A stretch of 18,611 bases of DNA from Saprospiraceae bacterium (GTDB lineage Bacteria > Bacteroidota > Bacteroidia > Chitinophagales > Saprospiraceae): NCBI GenBank assembly GCA_007125435.1, contig SLDF01000202.1, forward strand, positions 1-18,611, written 5' to 3'. Below the pieces are notes generated by a model, which was not told where the DNA came from, searched no databases, and saw nothing but the letters and a program-made list of their open reading frames with translations. Positions 9,401 through 14,082 of the stretch are shown one piece after another; positions within the stretch are counted from its first letter, which is position 1, and each line of letters begins with the position of its first letter. A program made the translations under genes and the position numbers.

Positions 9401-11375
9401 AGATTCAGGCTGTGAAATGGTATTGGAGGTGCCTATTGAAGATCCCAATCCTCTTGAATTGGGGAATGTGGTTATTCAGCAAGAGCGTTGTTTCGGAACA
9501 GGGGATGCTTCTGTATTGGTTTCTGCATCAGGTGGAACAGGACCTTATTCCTTTGCGTGGAACGATCCGGCCGGGACTCAAGGTTCTTTCGTTCAAAACT
9601 TACAGGCAGGGATGTACGAAGTGACCATCACTGATGCTTCAGCTTGCTCAGCTGTACAGCAAGTTGATGTCCCGATAACGGAGGCGCTTGAAGTTACTTT
9701 TGATATCATGCAGGAGGCTCCTTGTGAAGGCGATAATCAAGGAGCGATTCTCGCTTCTGTAATTGGAGGAACCGGGACATTTACATTTAGATGGAATGAT
9801 CCTGCTGTCCAACAAACAGCGCAGGCCAGTGGCTTAAGTGCCGGGACTTACAACGTAACGGTCACGGACAGCAACCTTTGCTCAGTGGTCGAAACGGTTA
9901 CTTTGGAGGCTGCTGAACCAATCATTTTGGAAGTATCTGAGCAGTCCCATCCAAGCTGTTTTAATACACCGGATGGATTTATAAACATCCTGGCATCAGG
10001 TGGCGAAGGCGAAATTAGCTTTATTTGGAGCAATGCGCAAGAAGGGAATATGCTTGAAGGCCTGGGTGCTGGTATGTATTCGGTGACTGTCAGTGACGAG
10101 TTAGGATGTAGTCGTACATTGAACATTACTTTAAATGTGCCACCTGCCATTTTTGTAAATGCTACTAATATCGAACAAGCAAGCTGTTTCCTGAGTGAAG
10201 ACGGCTCTATAGAAGTGCTGGTCTCAGGAGGTGTTCCTCCATATTCATATCAATGGAGCCATGACGATAATGAAATTGAAAATACTGTGAGTCAATTACA
10301 AAGTGGATCATATGAATTAACCATTACGGATGCAAATGATTGTCAATTGTCAGTTCCATTTACTGTGGGGTCAATGGGTACTCCGATATATCTAAATGCG
10401 GTATGGTCTGTTCCTGATTGCGAAGGTGCAAATAATGGTTCTATCATTCTCAATGCAAGCGGAGGATCTGGAAGCATAGATATAGCATGGGAGAATGGTT
10501 CTACAAGTTTATTTAGAGACAACCTAAGTGCTGGAGTGTATGAAGTGACAGCCACAGATGCAGATGGTTGCTCCATATCTTTGGATTTTGACTTGCCCGA
10601 TGGGGATCCGTTTGTGGTTTCTCTTGGATTAGGGGATACCACAGTGTGCCAGGATGTGCTAGTTTATTTTGATTTTAGTAGTGAAGACTTTTTCGTTCAG
10701 TGGTCTAGTGTGGGAGGGTTCAGCAGCAATGAATTACTTGTAGGTCTAGATGGATCAGATACTTACATGATTGAAGTAAGTAATGATTTTGGATGTGTGG
10801 CAAGAGATACTATTGTTCTTGAAGTGCTGCCGGAGCCTTTGCAGTCCTTCTTTGTCATTGCAACCGATGTATTGGTTGATGAAGAGGTACTAGCCGTAGA
10901 GGTCTCATGGCCACTACCTGAGCAAGTTGAGTGGTTTTTTCCAATAGATAGTGTTGAACTGATTAGTCAGGAGGGAGATGCCTTTTATTTCAGATTTTTG
11001 CATACAGGGAATGTTCGTTTAAGTATGAAAAGTTCCATAGGAGCGTGTACAGATTGGATTCACAAGATCATCAGTGTTCATGCAGATAGTACCACAATTC
11101 CAGGGTTTAATTCAGCGCAGCCGGAGATAATCTCTGCAATTATTACACCTAATCCAAGTAGTGGCGCCTTTTCTGTTCATGTTGAATTATCTGGAAATTT
11201 TCCATTGGCTATGACACTATTTGACAGCAGTGGTTCTCTTTTGAACAGGCGAATATTGGAAGGAAGTACCTCTCATTCTGAGTTTTACAATCTAAGCTCC
11301 GATGCGGCCACATACTATATCATTCTTCAGTCACCACGTCAGAGAAGAACTTTTACAATTAGTGTTATTCCATAA
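435..11375 (+). CDS. Giant secreted SprB-repeat cell-surface protein with T9SS sorting domain
   Basis: This 3,646-residue protein is probably a surface adhesin exported by the Sec and type IX pathways. Residues 1-21 form a signal peptide (M-K-K, then a hydrophobic core ending near V-T-Q). Residues 22-220 are a unique Cys-rich region (W140, C144, C145, C148) that I do not recognise. Residues 222-340 look like an Ig-like module. From C348 to about 1555 lie about 14 diverged repeats, and from C1560 to C3379 lie 24 regular SprB-like repeats with the pattern C-x-x-x-x-G-S-I...GG-x-x-P-Y-x-x-x-W...L-x-x-G-x-Y-x-V-T-V-T-D...C. Residues 3393-3465 and 3468-3550 look like Ig/PKD-like modules. A sorting domain with P-N-P-S-S-G at 3572-3577 ends the protein. 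ATG 435 is the first start after an in-frame stop at 414 and has an A-rich, SD-poor leader. In Flavobacterium johnsoniae SprB is a mobile gliding adhesin; a role in gliding, adhesion or biofilm here is inference. Ligand unknown. Confidence 0.93.
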   Translation: MKKGLVYLFLFFMTVNEGVTQNIQNNIKYTFEIDALYMERDGKGDGGSPPASYPDPSYKIWVSFHHSPMTIDQVKNFNGAYYNLQATSSSGQCFHISNSNKDWQDLPIQGNEPFVIQRDNHVNNLNLSEGLYLNIYMECWENDCCGNCVFNPPSDDWPDSSLTITRFQLDHEEMTTCNQFFSSGWAYTKNSYYGIQYSIKIENLKVLSNELQTRNSDDQPQAFYCEGDEIRFVADRMSVTGGIFEFQRSFDNGNTWEQIQVSENNYIELEAAQDMPIFRGRLVRNCAPNGPNSSGNCRRCFIENENSQGTGSHDGPDGDGWIYSQNNFTVLPRAPGAENVEISTTRACEGLPTGSVEITLFDVDTTDVAYDITLYDSGEGVIDSYNDIHLYDSIYILEISSLTGADYSIRVTRKQFNAAGNNIGQCTSESIPFNLPTVDKPEIESIILNDAFCYQNQGGIILNMPGGQEPVWANMSDPEFLDVVTVSPGANPAIAIFSQQSGDYKTWVTFEDGCSSDTLEIPFNPQSLDVEIETITLPNSSFHVSCDGLGTIRLTPIFMLANTNVYIDNNLEGTFDGLLPLDIELGAGTYEVLIVYDGCENVSDATNVITQTVQLLPAPSLSVNPAIITNGSCTDQNTVEISLVSGEEGTAPIEFRLRNTSTGLTLVQIDDPVFHLVPNGEYEVWVTDATLCFREQMIEVGGEGTLSGTVTQDGVKCNWWDPGTITITAEGGVPEYEYAFDGGDFDEINEFSMNPLVNGTAFIKDASGCIISIPFTVEYEDQVEINYEAGFPRITAPDCQSLDRFLEIGLLNKDGRTVEYSVNEGIEWIDVEMYNTTGDILVFPVVEYGDFTYLFRFEGSECDPSSVSFSIFEPLDFLIESLHVAQEQCPGSQNSFVSISLLIEENFFPFKVEVWRQNAAGSFVRIQDILQIDVTTVTLSGLQEGTYFLRGVRSDECFVDSDIFEITPATPVTASLISIGPNIFCSGNNGVIEVANISGGNPPYQYSLNNGPFQSSPILEMADLMNTVQIRDANNCPYGPYMLEIPSEPNDLIVELDEVRVIIPDCEGQGFGILQGQVSPGKPPYQTAWAISEEQCLNLLDNEPFSYDLTYYFDSNLPNTYFFCVKDSAGCTAVSSIELTVGEPLVFEFETEANECIGDTDGSINITISGGTAPFRVVVNNQSDTLLLAGNSYFMDELVSGTYRVEIIDARDCAIAQDIVVPSLSNLSLDAQIVDVGPCSYSENGSISVNPSGGIAPYNIHFLWDDDQVTMEEGEGPVVKEGLAVGDYSVIVTDNLGCALQFVYGVSGPIELSVVTSIQNATCEAVADGSISILSFTPASAQLQYSIGGDFVSDANFADLATGAYVLTVKDEFDCILEVPFDIGVMRVMTATAIPVDPDCFETATGQINISASNTALLLSYSLNQGPLVGSFGNSFTIPDLTEGTYDVRIYDAVGCFVDIENITLVDPPQLLLSIEITEDANCDSFEGTLTGTPEGGTPPYTFQWNGNPLLNSPVLQNVPPVIQLLQVTDSKGCTETASETISFFPEMSTSVTQLSPEFCDRSDGWITVQTIGGLSPLQYTWSHDPSINDTSVEGLTAGIYTLTITDANLCTDVLEIEVPFVEAVQLSWSNVIPAYCVDGTGSLEVMGAQAPTPYVYEWSHDPNLSLPIAENLFSDTYTVTVTDGNLCSSLISEDIDYFPPPQLELTYTFSNCNADNGDIAVAVRQNTGTAPFQYTWSHDPTLNANIAPDLAPGTYFVTVTDVHGCTAVASQYIGEIPGPVVQPFITSSTCGEANGSVSLSINGGVSPYQVSWNNGMTGLFVEGLAEGMYTFTLTDFYGCETSVMIQMNGSNGIDEVQVAAIDSYCNNNSGVISLSVEGGVAPYQYQWNHNALLQGAQAFQLGEGIYQVTVTDNQGCTFVISKEIHLVPAPSIAVLDVQNSLCRDGNGLIYIEGSGQGDLQYEWTSGVSNGPLADMLSAGTYRVTVTDENACTTIENFIILADPELELIIMDEGPDVCGTHSGFLSLEVIFAEGTVSYEWGHDPSYQGNTITGLSAGIYDVTVTDDNDCSLEYSHEIELDVGPMLFVDTVEMASCGSSDGVITLLQTGGYGEVAVFWDHDPMLNGLMASGLAPGVYTVWAVDENECINYLSIEVSGGDNLVLGIATIEDDPCLADDVSVTLQVTGGQEPYLFEWEDFPDESDAQVNGISSGLYAVTITDSFGCTDDLLLSIEDQMGPILGNLETSNNTCGNADGSAVLEIISSNEPLSYQWSHDPLVEGNTQSDLISGFYEVTVLDGLGCSVMLPFVISDEEGPELVVQSLENSLCYEGQGSIVLDILSTNGPYDISWSHDPLNNTPQAASLWAGNYQIIVTDADQCQTLLSLDIEDALAPELSLVIQDAHCAEDNGSVSLDILGGLPPYSVSWSSDHGNGMSLNGLSAGTYAVTVEDGNACLSITSFEIEDVAPAELTWASVMNANCLQSNGALAATVNGGAHPLVFQWSHDPELSEPEASGLSAGFYQLSVIDSLGCEIMLEAEIEELSASTFTLDIQEPACEQGNGVIAVEAEPASAEYTYAWAHDPTLSTAEATDLNPGIYIVSITDPEGCVTILEQNLAQDSDLEVAINELLEPTCNESDGSISLGISGAEGSWSIEWSHDAGLLESTASALSAGLYSATITDEAGCMVHIEIALEEDQPEISIETEMSLCGQALGTAAATFIEGATYTWTSLSDPDFMLEGNHEVGGLAAGHYMLQVLTPELCLIETFFEVADENPLILSAATTLSCPGLAQGSIAISVIDGGNAPFSYQWSHDSDVASSEANSLLPGVFQVTVTDAAMCSEVVSVEVGALEAPNVALSFLEQPSCDASVLGGLGVSVSGGVGPYQYAWNQGPNGSVSFATGLETGSYLITVTDAQDCESIFEQELLPELDFQAVVQEIIRPSCSGLSDASAQVAVNPPSGNMTFTWSDDLQQTTPNASQLSAGTYFVTITNGDSGCEMVLEVPIEDPNPLELGNVVIQQERCFGTGDASVLVSASGGTGPYSFAWNDPAGTQGSFVQNLQAGMYEVTITDASACSAVQQVDVPITEALEVTFDIMQEAPCEGDNQGAILASVIGGTGTFTFRWNDPAVQQTAQASGLSAGTYNVTVTDSNLCSVVETVTLEAAEPIILEVSEQSHPSCFNTPDGFINILASGGEGEISFIWSNAQEGNMLEGLGAGMYSVTVSDELGCSRTLNITLNVPPAIFVNATNIEQASCFLSEDGSIEVLVSGGVPPYSYQWSHDDNEIENTVSQLQSGSYELTITDANDCQLSVPFTVGSMGTPIYLNAVWSVPDCEGANNGSIILNASGGSGSIDIAWENGSTSLFRDNLSAGVYEVTATDADGCSISLDFDLPDGDPFVVSLGLGDTTVCQDVLVYFDFSSEDFFVQWSSVGGFSSNELLVGLDGSDTYMIEVSNDFGCVARDTIVLEVLPEPLQSFFVIATDVLVDEEVLAVEVSWPLPEQVEWFFPIDSVELISQEGDAFYFRFLHTGNVRLSMKSSIGACTDWIHKIISVHADSTTIPGFNSAQPEIISAIITPNPSSGAFSVHVELSGNFPLAMTLFDSSGSLLNRRILEGSTSHSEFYNLSSDAATYYIILQSPRQRRTFTISVIP
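1476..5090 (+). repeat. Degenerate half of the SprB-like repeat array (about 14 units)
   Basis: Residues about 348-1552. Units can still be recognised by a Cys near the start, a G-T-Y or G-D-Y turn and a second Cys after a D-x-x-x-C ending, for example F-C-S-G-N-N-G...G-G-N-P-P-Y and E-C-I-G-D-T-D-G-S-I...S-G-G-T-A-P-F. Spacing is irregular, several units have lost the GG-x-x-P-Y core, and none carries the W-S-H-D-P signature of the second half. The count of 14 is by eye, and the first few units could instead be other Ig-like folds. Confidence 0.65.
5112..10571 (+). repeat. Regular SprB-like repeat array, 24 units of about 77 residues
   Basis: Residues 1560-3379. Each unit starts with a Cys, then G-x-I/V-x-L, a GG-x-x-P-Y-like turn, a core Trp, L-S-A-G-x-Y-x-V-T-V-T-D and a closing Cys about 50 residues after the first; a linker of about 25 residues follows. 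The core Trp is followed by H-D or a close variant in 13 units, with Trp at 1582, 1659, 1737, 1888, 2040, 2117, 2271, 2348, 2500, 2576, 2653, 2807 and 3274, giving spacings that are near multiples of 77. The units are alike in protein but clearly diverged in DNA, so the array is old and not a recent tandem expansion. The family matches SprB repeats by motif. Confidence 0.88.
11124..11372 (+). other. C-terminal T9SS sorting domain (type A-like)
   Basis: About the last 80 residues of the giant protein. The P-N-P-S-S-G motif at residues 3572-3577 is followed by F-S-V-H-V, M-T-L-F-D-S-S-G, A-T-Y-Y-I-I-L and a closing basic-then-hydrophobic strand (R-Q-R-R-T-F-T-I-S-V). This is the layout of the type A Por-secretion tail, which in studied species directs outer-membrane passage and is removed on attachment to lipopolysaccharide. 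Assignment is by motif; the alternative is a diverged tail of another class. Confidence 0.82.
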
Positions 11376-11535
11376 TATGAGCATAGAAATAGTTTGCATT
11401 CTCTATACCTGTACTCATGGCTTAAAGTGCAGTTATTCATTGGATAAAGTAGTGATTTTATGATTTTATTTCAGTAAAAGCACACGGGTATTTTTCAAAT
11501 TGCCGTTTTTAGACGTGTGCCACATCAGTAATGTG
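11376..11535. other. Non-coding spacer after the giant gene
   Basis: No credible gene. An imperfect hairpin starts at the stop codon (ATGAG 11377-11381 against CTCAT 11414-11418, with a partly matching inner ATAGA/TCTCTAT) but has no T-run, so a terminator role is doubtful. CACACG (11481-11486) and CGTGTG (11514-11519) form a 6-bp inverted repeat, and CACAT/ATGTG (11521-11525, 11531-11535) form a 5-bp hairpin just before the intron-like sequence. Confidence 0.5.
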
Positions 11536-11705
11536 AAATGGTGGCGAAGCGGCAGTGAAGCTAGACTTTATGGAACGAAAGCGAAATTGAAGCCAGCGAA
11601 TAGTACGCCTCGAAATCCACCAATAAGTTGCTGTGCTTACAACTAGTTGGTGAGGGGGACAAGCTTTAGCTACCGACATATGAAAGGAGGGTGGTTATGC
11701 TAACA
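11536..11705 (+). mobile_element. Probable fragment of a group II intron (domain I-like RNA sequence, no maturase)
   Basis: This stretch has the look of bacterial group II intron domain I: a block TATGGAACGAAAGCGAA (11569-11585), then an A-C-T-A-G-T-T-G-G-T-G-A-G-G-G block (11642-11656) and ATGAAAGGAGGGTGG-TTATGC (11680-11700). As I remember the Lactococcus Ll.LtrB intron, it has similarly ordered blocks of the type TATGGGAACGAAACGAAAGCG and AGAAAGGAGG...GCTATAGC before its reverse transcriptase gene. Here no reverse transcriptase follows and I see no domain V hairpin between 11376 and 11765, so this would be a truncated relic. The assignment rests on recalled similarity, not on a search. It could instead be another structured RNA. 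Confidence 0.5.
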
Positions 11706-11754
11706 AAAAACAAAACCAAACACCTATCCTTGAATCATCTCTTCATATATCAAG
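11703..11754 (-). terminator. Weak candidate terminator downstream of dapF
   Basis: Read on the minus strand, CTTGA (11754-11750) can pair with TCAAG (11733-11729), and a G/T-rich run ending in TTTTGTTTTTTG (11714-11703) follows. The stem is only 5 bp with a 16-base loop, so this is a weak call; it does lie just past the dapF stop. Confidence 0.22.
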
Positions 11755-11765
11755 CGCCTATACCA

Positions 11766-12560
11766 TCACATGCCTATCTGACCACGATAGACCATGGTGG
11801 CAGGCCCTGTGAGATGTATATCAGAATACAGCGCCCCATTTTTTTTAAAATCTACATTTAACTGTCCACCTCTTGCAGAAACATTGATGTCGTATTGACC
11901 ATCGTCAAAGTTTTGATGGTGAGCCAATACTATGGCTGATGCCGTTACGCCGGTTCCACAACTTAGTGTTTCATCTTCGACACCGCGTTCATAGGTGCGA
12001 ATTTGCAGGTGATTGTTATCGAAAATATTGATGATATTCACATTTATGCCTTCTGCCCGGTAGGTGTCGCTATATCTTACAGATTTACCAATGTCAACTA
12101 TATCCATGTGAGATAAGTCTGTGTCAACAATTTTAACAAAGTGAGGTGAGCCTGTATCGAGTATGTAATCAGGTCCATCCATTAGGATCTGATTGACATC
12201 GCCCATACTCAGTCTTACGGTGTTGTCAGGTAGAACCTGAGCAGTGTGAAGACCATCTACAGCATGAAAGGTGCAGGTATTGTCTATGACGCCCAAGGCG
12301 TATGCAAATGCCACTATACATCTGCCTCCATTACCACACATAGTGGATGGCTTTCCATCGGCGTTGAAGTACTTCATGTCAAAGACACAATTGGGATGCT
12401 TCTCTAACATCATGAGACCATCGGCTCCTATACCGAGTCGTCTGGCACACAGCTTTCGGATGGCTGCCTCGTCCAGTTGACTGTATTTTCCATCCCGATT
12501 ATCGACTATGATAAAATCATTACCGGTGCCCTGATATTTAAAAAAAACAATGTCAGCCAT
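11766..12560 (-). CDS. dapF: Diaminopimelate epimerase
   Basis: Converts LL- to meso-2,6-diaminopimelate in the cytoplasm, the last step before lysine and the source of the peptidoglycan cross-linking residue. The 264-residue protein has the family's usual length and order of motifs: G-T-G-N-D-F at 11-16, G-I-G-A-D-G at 43-48, the first catalytic cysteine in M-C-G-N-G-G-R (C75), G-S-P-H at 137-140, E-R-G at 191-193, and the second catalytic cysteine in L-S-C-G-T-G (C201). The two cysteines act as the proton donor and acceptor pair in the cofactor-free racemisation known for this family. Both halves of the pseudo-symmetric fold are complete. It stands alone on its strand and diverges from the protease gene, with about 78 bp between the proposed starts. 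ATG 12558-12560 is the only start that fits the conserved N-terminus. Confidence 0.96.
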   Translation of the reverse strand: MADIVFFKYQGTGNDFIIVDNRDGKYSQLDEAAIRKLCARRLGIGADGLMMLEKHPNCVFDMKYFNADGKPSTMCGNGGRCIVAFAYALGVIDNTCTFHAVDGLHTAQVLPDNTVRLSMGDVNQILMDGPDYILDTGSPHFVKIVDTDLSHMDIVDIGKSVRYSDTYRAEGINVNIINIFDNNHLQIRTYERGVEDETLSCGTGVTASAIVLAHHQNFDDGQYDINVSARGGQLNVDFKKNGALYSDIHLTGPATMVYRGQIGM

Positions 12561-12615
12561 AAAACTTTGGAATCAAAAACGTTATTTAATAGTTGTCATC
12601 TCTGGGAGGGATATG

Positions 12616-12623
12616 CAAAAGTA
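12616..12623 (-). promoter_or_regulatory. Candidate -7 box of a dapF promoter
   Basis: The minus strand reads TACTTTTG here, which fits the Bacteroidota -7 consensus TAnnTTTG. It would give a leader of about 50 bases before the dapF ATG. No clear -33 TTTG is seen at the usual spacing, so the call is tentative. Confidence 0.35.
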
Positions 12624-12638
12624 ATAAAAAAGCGGATC

Positions 12639-14036
12639 GTGAAAGTGAAACACTGGGTATCGATGGTTTTAGTAGCGGTTGTCACTTCATTGGTGACGAC
12701 TTTCATTTGGTTTACCATTCAAAAGCAAAATGAACAGGTAGAGCAATACCCGGACTTTGTCTATAAGGCCACCATATCAGATGACCTGTTTTCGGGTCGA
12801 ATACAGGAGTCATTTCGCTCATCAGCACCTACTAACTTTACAGTGGCAGCTGAGCGATCTGTGCCGGCCGTCGTTTCCATCAGATCTAGACTGGGCGGAA
12901 GTGGTTTTTGGGAGAAGCATTCCTTCTCACAATCCAGTGGCAGTGGGGTCATCATATCTCCCGATGGCTATATCGTGACGAATAACCACGTTATCGACAA
13001 CAGTACATCAATCAAGGTGACACTGAATGATAAAAAAGAATACGAGGCCAATCTCGTAGGTAAGGATCCATCGACAGACCTGGCATTGATAAAGATCAGT
13101 ACACGCGACTTACCTTTTGTGCCCTTTGGCAACTCAGACTCGCTGAGTCTGGGCGAGTGGGTGCTGGCAGTAGGTAATCCATTTGGTCTCGAATCTACCG
13201 TGACAGCAGGCATAGTCAGCGCTAAAGGTAGAAGCATAAATATATTAGACGGTGACTATCCTATAGAATCATTTATCCAGACCGATGCCGTGGTCAATCC
13301 CGGCAATAGTGGAGGGGCTCTTGTCAATTCGCTGGGAGAACTGATAGGCATCAATACTGCCATCATTACACAGACAGGACAGTTCGAGGGATATTCTTTT
13401 GCTGTGCCTTCTAATCTCGTACAAAAAGTCATTTATGACCTGAAAGAGTTTGGCAAGGTGCAGAGAGGCCTACTTGGTGTTGCCATCACCAATGTCAATG
13501 ATAAGATGGCCAAAGAGCTCCTACTGCCCAATGTTAGTGGTGTGCAGGTATTACGAGTATCTCCAAGTGGCTCCGCCGATATGGCCGGTATGAAGAAAAA
13601 TGACGTCATTGTATCCGTCAACGGTGTCAAGACCAATTCTGTACCTCAGCTACAGGAGTTGGTAGGCAGATATAGACCTGGTGATGTTTTAGATCTGGAG
13701 TTTTACAGAGCGGGTATCCTGGAGCGCACAGCTGTGACGCTTATGAACCCTGAGATATCATCTATTGCTGAGATTGGTTTCGAGCTGAGAGAACTGACCA
13801 ACGAGGAAAAGCGCGTCATTGGAAAGCAAGGCGTACTGGTCGTCAGTATCGATAAAGGCAGTAAAATAGATAAGACCAATATGTCTCCGGGCTTCATCAT
13901 TACCAAGGTCAATGAACAGCCGGTAGAGTCGATAGCAAAGCTCGCTGAATTGCTCAGAAACACTAAAGGGAGAGTCGTCTTAGAGGGCTTTTATCGAAAG
14001 TACAACGGCGAGTATTACTACGCCTTCACTCAATGA
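12639..14036 (+). CDS. htrA: HtrA/Deg-family serine protease with two PDZ domains, membrane anchored
   Basis: Envelope protease and chaperone that degrades or holds misfolded proteins. With GTG 12639 as start it has 465 residues. A single hydrophobic segment (about 7-27) acts as a signal anchor or uncleaved signal; no clear cleavage site follows. The trypsin-like domain has the full triad: H117 in T-N-N-H-V, D147 in S-T-D-L-A-L, and S224 in N-P-G-N-S-G-G-A. A first PDZ domain spans about 276-370 (R-G-L-L-G-V...G-M-K-K-N-D-V-I) and a shorter second PDZ about 379-451. The frame is open back to ATG 12477, but that would overlap dapF on the other strand by 84 bp and add a non-conserved, non-signal-like tail ahead of the basic K-K-R-I-V-K-V-K-H-W and membrane segment; GTG 12639 or GTG 12645 fits better. 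The helicase gene follows after 46 bp. Whether it is DegP-, DegQ- or DegS-like cannot be settled. Confidence 0.92.
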   Translation: MKVKHWVSMVLVAVVTSLVTTFIWFTIQKQNEQVEQYPDFVYKATISDDLFSGRIQESFRSSAPTNFTVAAERSVPAVVSIRSRLGGSGFWEKHSFSQSSGSGVIISPDGYIVTNNHVIDNSTSIKVTLNDKKEYEANLVGKDPSTDLALIKISTRDLPFVPFGNSDSLSLGEWVLAVGNPFGLESTVTAGIVSAKGRSINILDGDYPIESFIQTDAVVNPGNSGGALVNSLGELIGINTAIITQTGQFEGYSFAVPSNLVQKVIYDLKEFGKVQRGLLGVAITNVNDKMAKELLLPNVSGVQVLRVSPSGSADMAGMKKNDVIVSVNGVKTNSVPQLQELVGRYRPGDVLDLEFYRAGILERTAVTLMNPEISSIAEIGFELRELTNEEKRVIGKQGVLVVSIDKGSKIDKTNMSPGFIITKVNEQPVESIAKLAELLRNTKGRVVLEGFYRKYNGEYYYAFTQ

Positions 14037-14082
14037 TGTCTAGATCCGTTTTATCACCTGTAAAAACACCAAATACAAGCCT

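Noticed and set aside
9397..9624. 75-residue + strand frame inside the giant gene
   Set aside because: It overlaps two fully regular repeats in another frame; the repeat pattern continues unbroken, so it is not a frameshift or a nested gene.
5112..10571. Recent tandem duplication at DNA level or assembly artefact in the repeat array
   Set aside because: Neighbouring units differ widely in DNA sequence and codon use while keeping protein pattern, which points to old duplication and not to collapsed or duplicated reads.
11374..11420. Intrinsic terminator of the giant gene
   Set aside because: An ATGAG/CTCAT imperfect hairpin is present but it is AT-rich, weak and has no T-run after it.
11376..11765. 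Complete group II intron or retron
   Set aside because: The spacer is too short, holds no reverse transcriptase, and shows no domain V hairpin.
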